Assembly: GCA_027067085.1 (NCBI GenBank)
Contig: JAMOMM010000348.1
Span: forward strand, 1 to 9,011
Origin: Hyphomicrobiales bacterium
GTDB lineage: Bacteria > Pseudomonadota > Alphaproteobacteria > Rhizobiales > Aestuariivirgaceae
Length of the DNA: 9,011 nucleotides
Direction: 5' to 3'
Of this stretch, positions 1-6,572 are shown in pieces; positions within the stretch are counted from its first letter, which is position 1, and every line of letters begins with the position of its first letter. The position numbers and the translations under genes were made by a program. The notes under the pieces are model-generated. The model worked only from the letters and a program-made list of their open reading frames with translations. It ran no database searches and was not told the DNA's origin.

Positions 1-629
1 CACACTTCATCATCACTAAATGCGCCTTCACAGGCGGCAATAGCCAATAGACCAGAGCCTAGTAAAGTTGTTAGATTATGGATTGCTGTCAGCTCGTTAG
101 CTGTTTTTTCCTCGGCCAGCATTTTGTGTAATGCCCCAAGCGTTGCATCTGGTTGCGTGGCATAAATAATTCCAGCAACACAAACAAACGTCAGACCATG
201 CGCATCGTTTGCCCATTTTAACACGGCATCCCAGCTCTGCGCTTGCCGATCCACCAATCCTTGTGGTGATTCCGCGCGATAACAAACAAGGTCTGATGAA
301 GCAAACGCAACAACCTCATCAACAATATTTTGGCGGCGCGTTTCAACACGATCAATTGCTGTGTTAGCATATTTAGTGACAAACATTTCAGCAGGTTCAA
401 CAAACTCGCCCTGCGCATTCCACTCATCGGCAATTTTGCGCGCCAATTTTCGCGTAGGCAAATCAAGCGCTGCTTTCAACGGGGTTTTAAGAACATGTTT
501 ATCAAGTTTAATACCGAATGGGGCTGTCTTACCGCTCACGGTCGCTTTTTTGTAAAACCGTTTTAGCTTTGGCGGTTTACGTTCATCGCGCAGCTTTTCT
601 TGAACATCATTTATTTCTTGTTCGTCCAT
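1..629 (-). CDS. ATP12-family F1-ATPase assembly chaperone (3' end cut by the window)
   Basis: The reading frame is open from an ATG at 629 to the window edge and gives 209 residues of a protein usually near 260, so about 50 C-terminal residues are missing. Family hallmarks visible are the N-terminal region with FYKKATV and a 'PFGIKLD...LKTPLK' stretch (residues 25-52), IADEWNAQG (66-74), KYANTAIDRV (86-95), and the strongly conserved block SSDLVCYRAESPQGLV (111-126) followed by WDAVLKWA (133-140). In mitochondria, ATP12 binds the F1 alpha subunit before hexamer assembly. The bacterial homologue is largely restricted to Alphaproteobacteria and is assumed to do the same in the cytoplasm. An AAGAAAG stretch about 8 nt upstream is a weak ribosome site. 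The gene follows the HAD phosphatase gene by 21 bp and is probably in the same transcript. Family assignment is firm; the exact role is inferred from homologues. Confidence 0.92.
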   Translation of the reverse strand, partial: MDEQEINDVQEKLRDERKPPKLKRFYKKATVSGKTAPFGIKLDKHVLKTPLKAALDLPTRKLARKIADEWNAQGEFVEPAEMFVTKYANTAIDRVETRRQNIVDEVVAFASSDLVCYRAESPQGLVDRQAQSWDAVLKWANDAHGLTFVCVAGIIYATQPDATLGALHKMLAEEKTANELTAIHNLTTLLGSGLLAIAACEGAFSDDEV

Positions 630-650
630 ACTTAATCTTTCTTATCGCGC

Positions 651-1331
651 TTATCGTTCTGGCCAAAACTCTTTAAGCATCCCGTCCAACTGACTGAAAT
701 GACTCATAATTTTATGCGCGCCACTGTTTTCCAATGTCTCAACCGATTGATATCCCCAATCAACGCCAACCGCACGCACGTTCGCTGATCGAGCCATTTC
801 CATATCATAGCTGGCATCACCGACCATCACCGTGTCATGACCACCAATGCCGCCCGCATCAGCCATGGCATTCATAATCATTTCAGGGTGGGGCTTAGAG
901 GCAGCACTATCAGCCGTTTGTATCGAAATAAAGGCATTCACAGGCAACTTAGCCGCCTTTAGCATGTGCAAAACGCCACGATGAGATTTACCTGTCGCTA
1001 TGGCCAAAAACATATCATCACGCGCTCGCAGCCATTTAATCGCCTCAAGCGCCCCATCATAAAACGACATCACAGGGGTTTGGTCGGCATCCGTTTCGCG
1101 ATGAGAAATCTCTTTGTAACGAACAACAAGCGCCTCATGCTGGAAGTGCTCACCTGCAGGAAACAATTTTCGCATCGCCTGCAATAATGACAAACCAATA
1201 ATACCGCGTGTTGCCGCTTGGCCTGGCCAAACCAAGTCCAAGGATTCAAACGCCTCTTTCATATTGGCGCCGATTTTATCTTGCGTATCGACAATCGTGC
1301 CATCGCAATCAAATATAACCAACTTCATCAT
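651..1331 (-). CDS. HAD-superfamily hydrolase, phosphoglycolate phosphatase-like
   Basis: A 226-residue haloacid dehalogenase phosphatase of subfamily IA. All four motifs are intact: DxDGT with nucleophile D8 and acid/base D10, T113 in the IATGKS motif II, K146 in SKPHPE, and the metal-binding GDASYD motif (D172, D176). Residues about 16-95 form the alpha-helical cap expected of the beta-phosphoglucomutase/Gph type. The sequence fits a cytosolic, Mg-dependent phosphomonoesterase. The substrate cannot be read from it: phosphoglycolate is the usual annotation, but members of this branch act on many sugar phosphates and nucleotides. Two adjacent ATG codons (1331 and 1328) could both start translation. 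A GAGG at 1340-1337 is 5 nt from the first and 8 nt from the second, so MKLVIF may be the true start. It lies between rluC (20-bp gap) and ATP12 (21-bp gap), as in other alphaproteobacteria, probably in one operon. Confidence 0.9.
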   Translation of the reverse strand: MMKLVIFDCDGTIVDTQDKIGANMKEAFESLDLVWPGQAATRGIIGLSLLQAMRKLFPAGEHFQHEALVVRYKEISHRETDADQTPVMSFYDGALEAIKWLRARDDMFLAIATGKSHRGVLHMLKAAKLPVNAFISIQTADSAASKPHPEMIMNAMADAGGIGGHDTVMVGDASYDMEMARSANVRAVGVDWGYQSVETLENSGAHKIMSHFSQLDGMLKEFWPER

Positions 1332-1351
1332 TCAGGCCTCATACTGGAAAA

Positions 1352-2359
1352 TCACTTTGGAACGTCTTCTTGGTCATCATCATCATAACGATCGGGATCA
1401 AATCCAAAGAAATTCCATGTATTGCGCATATACCCCGGCAAAGGTGCGGTCACATCAAGCACACCACCACGTGGATGCGGAAATGAAATCCGCCGCGCAT
1501 GCAAATGAAGACGTGTATCAACCCCCTCAGGCAAATCTTCTAAACCATCATATTTTTGGTCACCAATAATCGGTGTGCCCGTAAACGTCATATGTGCCCG
1601 CAATTGATGCTGACGGCCTGTGACAGGCTTTAATGATACCCATGACAGCATATCAGCGGCCCGATCAATAACAGAATAATGGGTTACAGCTTTTTGAGCG
1701 CCGCCCTCACCTTTTCGTGCTGGCCGCACCCGCTCACCATAACTGCCTTCAGCTTTAATCAACGAAATATCAATCTTGCCCTGCAAAGGTTCAGGAACGC
1801 CTTTAACCGCGGCCCAATATGTTTTGTGAACTGTGCGAGTTTGAAACAGTTTGCCAAGTTTTGCCGCAATCGAACGGCGCTTAGCAATCACCAAGCAGCC
1901 AGACGTATCGCGATCAAGACGATGCACAAGGCGCGGGCGATCATGAAACTCTTGCTCTAGCCCCATCAACAACGCATCCACGTGATACTTAGTTTTTGAC
2001 CCACCTTGCACAGCAAGGCCCGATGGCTTGTTGAGAACAATGATGTCTTTATCTTCATAAATCACCATGTCTTGAAATTTTTTGCGATCAGCTTTTGACA
2101 ACTCTGGCGCAGGGCCAGTTCTCAACTTGGCGCGCCCGTCAGCTCCGTTATCAATTTTAAACGGCGGCACGCGAATTTCTTGGCCCACAGATAGCCGCGT
2201 ATTGGTTTTGACCCGCCCGCCATCAACACGCACTTCGCCTTTGCGCACAACCTTGTTGAGCATGGCGTGTGGCAACGTTGGAAAGTGGATTTTAAACCAC
2301 CGATCCAGCCGCATGCTATCTTCTTCACTTGTAACTTTAATGCGTTTAACAGCACTCAT
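1352..2359 (-). CDS. rluC: RluA-family 23S rRNA pseudouridine synthase, RluC-type
   Basis: A 335-residue RluA-family enzyme that isomerises uridine to pseudouridine in RNA. An N-terminal S4 RNA-binding domain occupies about residues 16-67 (RLDRWF, RKGEVRVDGGRV, VGQEIRVPP). The catalytic domain follows with LNKPSGLAVQGG (109-120), the signature HRLDRDTSG (146-154) with catalytic D149, the conserved HKTYWA (178-183), and KPVTGRQHQLRAHM (244-257). The S4 domain plus this order of motifs matches RluC, which modifies three positions in E. coli 23S rRNA; RluD is the main alternative and cannot be excluded by eye. The protein ends in an acidic tail (DRYDDDDQED, 323-332). The ATG lies in an ATGA that overlaps the crcB stop by 4 bp, which suggests translational coupling. 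The HAD gene follows after 20 bp. Confidence 0.93.
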   Translation of the reverse strand: MSAVKRIKVTSEEDSMRLDRWFKIHFPTLPHAMLNKVVRKGEVRVDGGRVKTNTRLSVGQEIRVPPFKIDNGADGRAKLRTGPAPELSKADRKKFQDMVIYEDKDIIVLNKPSGLAVQGGSKTKYHVDALLMGLEQEFHDRPRLVHRLDRDTSGCLVIAKRRSIAAKLGKLFQTRTVHKTYWAAVKGVPEPLQGKIDISLIKAEGSYGERVRPARKGEGGAQKAVTHYSVIDRAADMLSWVSLKPVTGRQHQLRAHMTFTGTPIIGDQKYDGLEDLPEGVDTRLHLHARRISFPHPRGGVLDVTAPLPGYMRNTWNFFGFDPDRYDDDDQEDVPK

Positions 2360-2733
2360 GATAAAACCGTTCGAACAAAAATTAAACCGGCGAAAACCGC
2401 CAAAATAGACAAACCTACAGAACCTGCCGCATAACCAAAAGCACTCAAAATTTCCTTGCGCTCAACCAAGATGGCAAAATCTAAAGAAAAAGCCGAAAAC
2501 GTAGTAAAACCGCCAAGAACACCAATAGTCATAAACGCGCGGATTTCATTGCTTACATTCATTTTAAGCGCCATGAAAGAAATAATAGCACCCATAGCAA
2601 AAGAACCAACAACATTAACGCTGATTGTCCCCCATGGAAATCCATGACCAACTGTGCGCGTCACTAAGGACGTTACAAAAAACCGCCCAGCAGCCCCAAT
2701 TGCTCCGCCAAGAGCCACCCATAGATAAATCAT
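2356..2733 (-). CDS. crcB: CrcB/FluC fluoride ion channel
   Basis: A 125-residue inner-membrane protein of four transmembrane helices, the normal size for a Fluc channel. These channels work as antiparallel dimers and let toxic cytoplasmic fluoride escape. Visible hallmarks are GGAIGAAGR (9-17), the pore asparagine in SVNVVGSFAMG (N40), and GGFTTFSAFSLD (74-85), which carries the central sodium-site region and the two 'Phe-box' phenylalanines (F79, F82). I start it at the ATG at 2733, which gives the family-typical N-terminus MIYLWVALGG. A start at 2790 would add 19 atypical residues and overlap the upstream gene by 61 bp. The start forms an ATGA overlap with the upstream membrane-protein gene, and the stop forms an ATGA overlap with rluC. 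No good ribosome site precedes it, so translation is probably coupled. I see no fluoride riboswitch just upstream; that position is coding sequence. Confidence 0.93.
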   Translation of the reverse strand: MIYLWVALGGAIGAAGRFFVTSLVTRTVGHGFPWGTISVNVVGSFAMGAIISFMALKMNVSNEIRAFMTIGVLGGFTTFSAFSLDFAILVERKEILSAFGYAAGSVGLSILAVFAGLIFVRTVLS

Positions 2734-3200
2734 TTTAAATTTCGCTTTATTTGATGGCCAAAAAACAACGGTTGAAGAGCAAAGTAACAAAAGGCAAGTT
2801 TCAAGGCATCAACGAACATCGACGATAGAAAGTGCCAAACGTATTTTCTCTGAAATAAAGCAGTGATATCTACGCCTAAACGTTCGAACCTAAAAAACAA
2901 AAAACCAATACTCAACATACCAAAAAAAATAGTCCCACCTACGCTTAAAATGAGACCCTCTTCATATAAAAAATACCTATTTTGATCTTTAATAAATTTC
3001 GAAGAAACAATTAAAGCAGACAATATCAATGCGCCATTTATATAATTCAAAAAATTTAAGACTGGAGCCAGTTTCAACAACAACCCTGCAGCTATATAGC
3101 CTACAAGAAATGTTAAGCCATAACTGAAGATTTTTATTAAAACCCAGCTTAAAATAAACCAAGCAAGATATTTAAATATTATCTCATTTTCATCAATCAT
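2730..3200 (-). CDS. Small AT-rich integral membrane protein of unknown function
   Basis: I do not recognise this 156-residue protein. It is strongly hydrophobic, with probable membrane segments near residues 9-26, 28-48, 54-69, 82-103 and 122-143. A short charged loop follows the third segment (KFIKDQNRYFLYEEG, 68-82), another follows the fourth (RFERLGVD, 104-111), and the C-terminus is basic (HQIKRNLK). No catalytic or transport motif is apparent. It starts at an ATG 12 bp after the rarA stop, with a GGTGAG stretch just upstream as a plausible ribosome site. Its TGA overlaps the crcB ATG by 4 bp, so it sits inside the operon and looks expressed. Composition is odd: the sampled 60-base rows within it are mostly 22-37% GC, against about 50% for a sampled row of rarA. 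The protein is also rich in Phe, Ile, Leu and Lys. This fits recent acquisition or a fast-evolving gene. That it is a real gene is likely; a link to fluoride export is conjecture from position only. Confidence 0.72.
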   Translation of the reverse strand: MIDENEIIFKYLAWFILSWVLIKIFSYGLTFLVGYIAAGLLLKLAPVLNFLNYINGALILSALIVSSKFIKDQNRYFLYEEGLILSVGGTIFFGMLSIGFLFFRFERLGVDITALFQRKYVWHFLSSMFVDALKLAFCYFALQPLFFGHQIKRNLK

Positions 3201-3212
3201 TAGCTCACCGCA

Positions 3213-4541
3213 TCAGCTTTCACGCTCTTTTCGCAAGCGCGCCCAATAATCCAACCGCTTTTTGATGTCGCGTTCAAAGCCACGCTCGGGCGGTGTATAG
3301 TATGTTTCACGCCCCATATCATCAGGGAAATAGTTTTGACCTGAAAAGGCATCTGGCTGATCGTGGTCATATTTATAACCCGAACCATATTCCTGCTGCT
3401 TCATCAATTTAGTCGGCGCATTTAGAATGATTTTTGGCGGCGGCAATGAACCAGTTTCGCGCGCCCGCTTCATCACCGTTTTATAAGCCTTATACACACC
3501 AATCGATTTTGGAGCTGTTGCCAAATAAACCGCTGCTTGCGCCAAACCTAACTCACCCTCAGGACTACCCAAAAATTCATACGTGTCTTTTGCAGCCAAT
3601 GCCTGCACAATGGCTTGTGGATCTGCCAGCCCAATATCTTCATTGGCCATACGTACCAAACGGCGACATAAAAACAACGGGTCTTCGCCCGCCGTCAACA
3701 TACGGGCCAAATAATACAACGCCGCATCAGGGTCTGATCCGCGAATAGCTTTATGCAATGCCGAAATAAGGTTGTAATGTCCGTCCGCCGATTTGTCATA
3801 AACAGGCATCCGCTTTTGCACCAACTCAGAGAGTGCTGCGGTATCAAGTTTCAAATCTTCATCAGCATCAAACGTCGCTGTAAAAACTTCCTCAACCAAA
3901 TTGAGAAAATACCGCCCGTCCCCATCTGCCATTGCCATCAATGATTGTATCGCCTCCTCATCAAGAGGCAATTCACGTCCTTCAGTTTCTTGCGCGCGCA
4001 TAATCAGCTCTTCAATAGCTGAGTGATCCAGCCGATTAAGTACCAACACTTGGGCGCGCGATAACACCGCTGGGTTAAGTTCAAACGAGGGGTTTTCTGT
4101 TGTTGCCCCAATTAGCGTAATTGTGCCATCTTCCATATGAGGCAAAAACCCATCTTGTTGGGCTTTGTTAAAACGATGGATCTCATCAACAAACAAAAGC
4201 GTGCCTTGCCCCTCACTGCGCCGTTGTTTAGCAGCCAAAAACAGTTTTTTAAGATCAGCAACGCCAGAAAAAATAGCCGATATTTGCTCAAAGTGCATAT
4301 CGACTTGAGCAGCCAATAAACGCGCAATCGTGGTTTTGCCCGTACCAGGTGGTCCCCACAAAATGATAGAACCAACACGCCCAGAAGCTAACATGCGGGT
4401 TAACACGCCTTTGTCACCCGTCAAATGGTCTTGCCCCACCACATCGCCCAACACCGCTGGTCGCAAACGATCGGCCAGCGGGCGCGGTGCGTTTTCAGAT
4501 AGATCAGAGTTTTCAAACAATGACGACACTTTAGTTGCCAA
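3213..4541 (-). CDS. rarA: Replication-associated recombination protein A (RarA/MgsA), AAA+ ATPase
   Basis: A 442-residue clamp-loader-like AAA+ ATPase of the RarA/MgsA/WRNIP1 family, which acts at stalled replication forks. In order: PLADRLRP and VVGQDHL (21-40), Walker A GPPGTGKTT (63-71), Walker B LLFVDEIH (115-122), sensor 1 GATTENPSF (145-153), arginine finger R162 in LSRAQV, and a sensor-2 region GDGRYFLNLVE (207-217). The MgsA C-terminal tetramerisation part follows from about 245 (YDKSADGHYNLISALHKAIRGSDPDAALYYLARM and onward), then YKYDHD and a final coiled basic tail. Length is typical. There is no suitable ATG: the likeliest start is TTG at 4541, which overlaps the end of the protease gene by 11 bp. 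GTG at 4529 and another TTG a few codons later are alternatives that would remove only a few residues. Overlap and spacing indicate co-transcription with the protease gene. Confidence 0.95.
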   Translation of the reverse strand: MATKVSSLFENSDLSENAPRPLADRLRPAVLGDVVGQDHLTGDKGVLTRMLASGRVGSIILWGPPGTGKTTIARLLAAQVDMHFEQISAIFSGVADLKKLFLAAKQRRSEGQGTLLFVDEIHRFNKAQQDGFLPHMEDGTITLIGATTENPSFELNPAVLSRAQVLVLNRLDHSAIEELIMRAQETEGRELPLDEEAIQSLMAMADGDGRYFLNLVEEVFTATFDADEDLKLDTAALSELVQKRMPVYDKSADGHYNLISALHKAIRGSDPDAALYYLARMLTAGEDPLFLCRRLVRMANEDIGLADPQAIVQALAAKDTYEFLGSPEGELGLAQAAVYLATAPKSIGVYKAYKTVMKRARETGSLPPPKIILNAPTKLMKQQEYGSGYKYDHDQPDAFSGQNYFPDDMGRETYYTPPERGFERDIKKRLDYWARLRKERES

Positions 4542-5931
4542 ATCTCATACGGCGCTTGCGGCCTTTACGGACAATAATAATATCCCAATAGCCATCAGCA
4601 TATCGCACTGCACGTTTCACATCTTTGACTTTTCGAATGCGCTCATCATTGATCTCAAGAATAACGTCACCCTTGCGGAACCCAGCCCGCACGGCTAACC
4701 CGCGTTTCAAACCAGTAACGATAACACCTTTGCCAAAGTCGCCAACACCCATCTCACTGGCAACAGCTGGTGAAAGGTTAGAAACCTCCAATCCCGAAAA
4801 CGGTCCCCGCTGACGAATAACAGTTTTATTTCGCGGAGTGGTTTCAGGTGCCTTAATCAGCGAAACAGTGGCGCTAAAACTTTTGTGGCGGCGCAAAAAT
4901 GACAACTCAACATCATCACCAATGGCTTTAGTGGCAAAGCGATAGGTAAACTCTTTGGCAGAATCAATTTCCTTACCATCAAATTTCACAATAATATCGC
5001 CGCGCTTTAAACCGCTTATCGCAAGAGGGCTTTTTGAATGGACTTTCGAGATCATGGCACCGCGTGGCCGCTCCAGACCAACAGAGGTCGCAATGTCTTG
5101 CGTCACTTCTTGAAGCTTGGCCCCCACCCATGGGCGAATAATTTTGCCACCTTCTTTAGATGAGCGAATGACCGATTTGACCATATTAACAGGAATGGCA
5201 AAACCAATCCCGTTTGACCCGCCAGAACGTGTATAAATCGCCGTGTTGATACCAACAAGTTGGCCCTTCATATCAATCAATGCACCACCAGAGTTACCCG
5301 GGTTAATCGCCGCATCTGTTTGAATGAAAAATTGATAGGACGACACGCCAACTCTACTTCGGGCTAAGGCAGAAACAATGCCGCTTGTCACGGTTTGGCC
5401 AACACCAAAAGGGTTACCAATAGCCAAGACTAAATCACCCACTTCAACCTTATCAGAATCGCCAAGCTGCAACGTCGGCAACTTTTCACCCTTTGGGTCA
5501 ATTTTCAATATCGCCAAATCGGTTTTTGGATCTTGAAGGAGTAAAGTCGCTTTAAACTCGCGCTTATCATGCAATACCACACGATAATCATTACCCCCTT
5601 TAATTACGTGGTTATTCGTAACAATAAAACCGCCAGCCTCAACAATCACCCCAGAGCCAAGCGAGTTTTGCTTTTTACGCTTCCCACCAAAAAATTGATC
5701 TTTGCCAAAGAACTTATTGAAAAACGGGTCATTGCCAAACGGTGAAAGCTTGCGTTCGCGTACGACCTTACTGGTATAAACATTGACCACGGCTGGCGCG
5801 GTCTTTTTTACCAATGGCGCAAATGATAACTGCATTTGAAACCGCGATGTGGGTACGGTGTCAGCATTTGCACGTATTGGCGATGCCAAAGCCATTATTA
5901 AAGCCATTAAAGGAGCAAAAAAATACTTCAC
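4531..5931 (-). CDS. Periplasmic Do/Deg-family (HtrA) serine endoprotease
   Basis: A 466-residue HtrA-type protease for quality control of envelope proteins. A Sec signal peptide is clear: basic start, hydrophobic stretch to about residue 17, and an ANA|DT-like cleavage site after residue 23. The trypsin-like domain carries H108 (TNNHV), D138 (KTDLAIL) and S214 (INPGNSGGAL), the full catalytic triad. It is followed by two PDZ domains (about 265-355, with GLKRGDIIVKFDG, and 380-460, with GFRKGDVILEIND). Between residues 62 and 88 is the loop with SPFGNDPFFNKFFG and basic residues typical of Deg proteins (LA loop). DegP, DegQ and alphaproteobacterial Do homologues cannot be told apart here. The start is GTG at 5931, backed by a GAGGAA 6 nt upstream and by the signal peptide beginning there. 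It is the first gene of the long minus-strand string and overlaps rarA by 11 bp. Confidence 0.95.
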   Translation of the reverse strand: MKYFFAPLMALIMALASPIRANADTVPTSRFQMQLSFAPLVKKTAPAVVNVYTSKVVRERKLSPFGNDPFFNKFFGKDQFFGGKRKKQNSLGSGVIVEAGGFIVTNNHVIKGGNDYRVVLHDKREFKATLLLQDPKTDLAILKIDPKGEKLPTLQLGDSDKVEVGDLVLAIGNPFGVGQTVTSGIVSALARSRVGVSSYQFFIQTDAAINPGNSGGALIDMKGQLVGINTAIYTRSGGSNGIGFAIPVNMVKSVIRSSKEGGKIIRPWVGAKLQEVTQDIATSVGLERPRGAMISKVHSKSPLAISGLKRGDIIVKFDGKEIDSAKEFTYRFATKAIGDDVELSFLRRHKSFSATVSLIKAPETTPRNKTVIRQRGPFSGLEVSNLSPAVASEMGVGDFGKGVIVTGLKRGLAVRAGFRKGDVILEINDERIRKVKDVKRAVRYADGYWDIIIVRKGRKRRMRFGN

Positions 5932-5937
5932 AAAAAA

Positions 5938-5943
5938 TTCCTC
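5938..5943 (-). promoter_or_regulatory. Ribosome binding site that supports the GTG start of the protease gene
   Basis: On the minus strand GAGGAA is followed by six T residues and then GTG. Spacing is right, no ATG is suitably placed, and the frame begins directly with the signal peptide, so this site decides the non-ATG start. Confidence 0.7.
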
Positions 5944-5982
5944 AATTTAAAATAAACCTGCCCAGCAACCCGAAAAACAATG

Positions 5983-6011
5983 ATTATAGCCTGATTCAGC
6001 ACAAAACAGAA
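5983..6011 (-). promoter_or_regulatory. Candidate sigma-70-type promoter for the protease-rarA operon
   Basis: In the 81-bp gap between the regulator gene and the protease gene, the minus strand reads a perfect TATAAT at 5988-5983. Seventeen bases upstream is a poor -35 (TTCTGT, 6011-6006), which lies at the very end of the regulator gene. A start near 5976 would give a leader of about 45 nt. No hairpin that would end regulator transcription is visible in this gap, so read-through from the regulator gene is also possible. The -10 is convincing and the -35 is not. Confidence 0.4.
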
Positions 6012-6012
6012 A

Positions 6013-6441
6013 TTAACTGCGATCAATTTTTGTGGATAGAATAATTGCTGATGCCGTTTTGTTGACCCCACGTATGCTGCCAACCTTATCCAGCTGAATG
6101 TCTATTTGTGCAGGCGTGTCGGCACGAAGCACTGCCATCAAATCAAACTTTCCACTCACAGTATGTAAAGTTTCAATACTGGCAACATGTTTGAGTTCTG
6201 CTAACACCGAAACCAAGAGAGCAGGATCTACAGTAATTTCAACAAACGCCCGAATACCCGATTTTGCGCGGCTGGCCAACCTCACCTGATAGCCCGTAAT
6301 CACACCTGATTCTTCGAGCCTTTTTAAACGATCCTGCACGGTCGTGCGTGACACACCTAGCTTTCGCGCCAACGAAGCAACAGATTCTCTCGCATTAAGT
6401 TCGAGTAGTTCGATTAAGTTTTGGTCTTTATCGGTCAACAT
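6013..6441 (-). CDS. Lrp/AsnC-family transcriptional regulator
   Basis: A 142-residue protein of typical Lrp/AsnC size. The N-terminal winged helix-turn-helix covers about residues 5-52 (VASLARKLGVSRTTVQDRL with the recognition helix around SRTTVQDRLKRLEESG). The C-terminal RAM/effector domain covers about 64-138, including the ligand-pocket signature SGKFDLMAVLRAD (96-108). Such proteins form dimers to octamers, bind small effectors, usually amino acids, in the RAM domain, and commonly control a divergent neighbour plus their own gene. Here the neighbour is an ornithine decarboxylase-like gene, so a basic amino acid or polyamine precursor is a reasonable but unproven effector. There is no clear Shine-Dalgarno site before the ATG. 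A GACGAAA repeat overlaps the start codon, which would suit autoregulation. Confidence 0.92.
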   Translation of the reverse strand: MLTDKDQNLIELLELNARESVASLARKLGVSRTTVQDRLKRLEESGVITGYQVRLASRAKSGIRAFVEITVDPALLVSVLAELKHVASIETLHTVSGKFDLMAVLRADTPAQIDIQLDKVGSIRGVNKTASAIILSTKIDRS

Positions 6442-6511
6442 TTCGTCATAATGACATATTGTCCGACGAAAACAAATAAAAATTGAGTAATAGACGAAAA
6501 AATACGTCTAT
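6441..6511. promoter_or_regulatory. Divergent control region with repeated GACGAAA elements (candidate regulator operator)
   Basis: This part of the 131-bp divergent gap carries a perfect 7-bp inverted repeat, ATAGACG at 6490-6496 and CGTCTAT at 6505-6511, with an 8-bp A/T spacer. GACGAAA also occurs at 6465-6471 and 6493-6499 (plus strand, 28 bp apart) and at 6447-6441 (minus strand, overlapping the regulator's ATG), so 6441-6447 and 6465-6471 form a second inverted pair. Inside that pair are the short palindromes TCAT-A-ATGA (6446-6454) and GACA-TAT-TGTC (6453-6463). A weak regulator promoter on the minus strand (TTGTTT 6517-6512, 17-bp spacer, TCTATT 6494-6489) would be covered by the 6490-6511 repeat. 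On the plus strand TATAAA at 6509-6514 has no good -35. Binding by the adjacent Lrp/AsnC protein is inference. Confidence 0.5.
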
Positions 6512-6534
6512 AAACAACTAAAAGAAAATATCAA

Positions 6535-6569
6535 AATACCATCATTGTTAAAGAAGCAACATTGGTATT
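6535..6569 (+). repeat. Imperfect inverted repeat just ahead of the decarboxylase start codon
   Basis: AATACCA at 6535-6541 is the exact reverse complement of TGGTATT at 6563-6569. Inside, TTG (6545-6547) can pair with CAA (6557-6559), leaving a 3-nt internal mismatch and a 9-nt loop. The right arm ends 3 nt before the ATG at 6573. It could be a second operator or an mRNA hairpin at the translation start; the stem is modest. Confidence 0.35.
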
Positions 6570-6572
6570 CAC

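Noticed and set aside
1364..1394. CAT-rich stretch suggesting a simple repeat
   Set aside because: It is the coding sequence of the acidic Asp-rich tail of rluC (consecutive GAT codons on the minus strand), only a few units long.
2082..2408. Plus-strand open frame of 108 codons
   Set aside because: It lies opposite rluC and the end of crcB, both well supported by motifs, and its translation is low-complexity with no family pattern.
2734..2790. Longer crcB with a start at 2790
   Set aside because: The extra 19 residues do not resemble the family N-terminus and would overlap the upstream gene by 61 bp, whereas the ATG at 2733 gives the standard start and a 4-bp overlap.
2734..2800. Fluoride riboswitch ahead of crcB
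   Set aside because: The region is coding sequence of the upstream gene and I could not find the conserved pseudoknot pattern.
4112..4378. Minus-strand open frame of 88 codons inside rarA
   Set aside because: It is an alternative frame of rarA over the Walker A and B region; the hydrophobic look comes from the frame shift of that sequence.
4330..4698. Plus-strand open frame of 122 codons
   Set aside because: It runs antisense across the rarA/protease junction, reading through the Walker A region in reverse, and has no ribosome site or recognisable motif.
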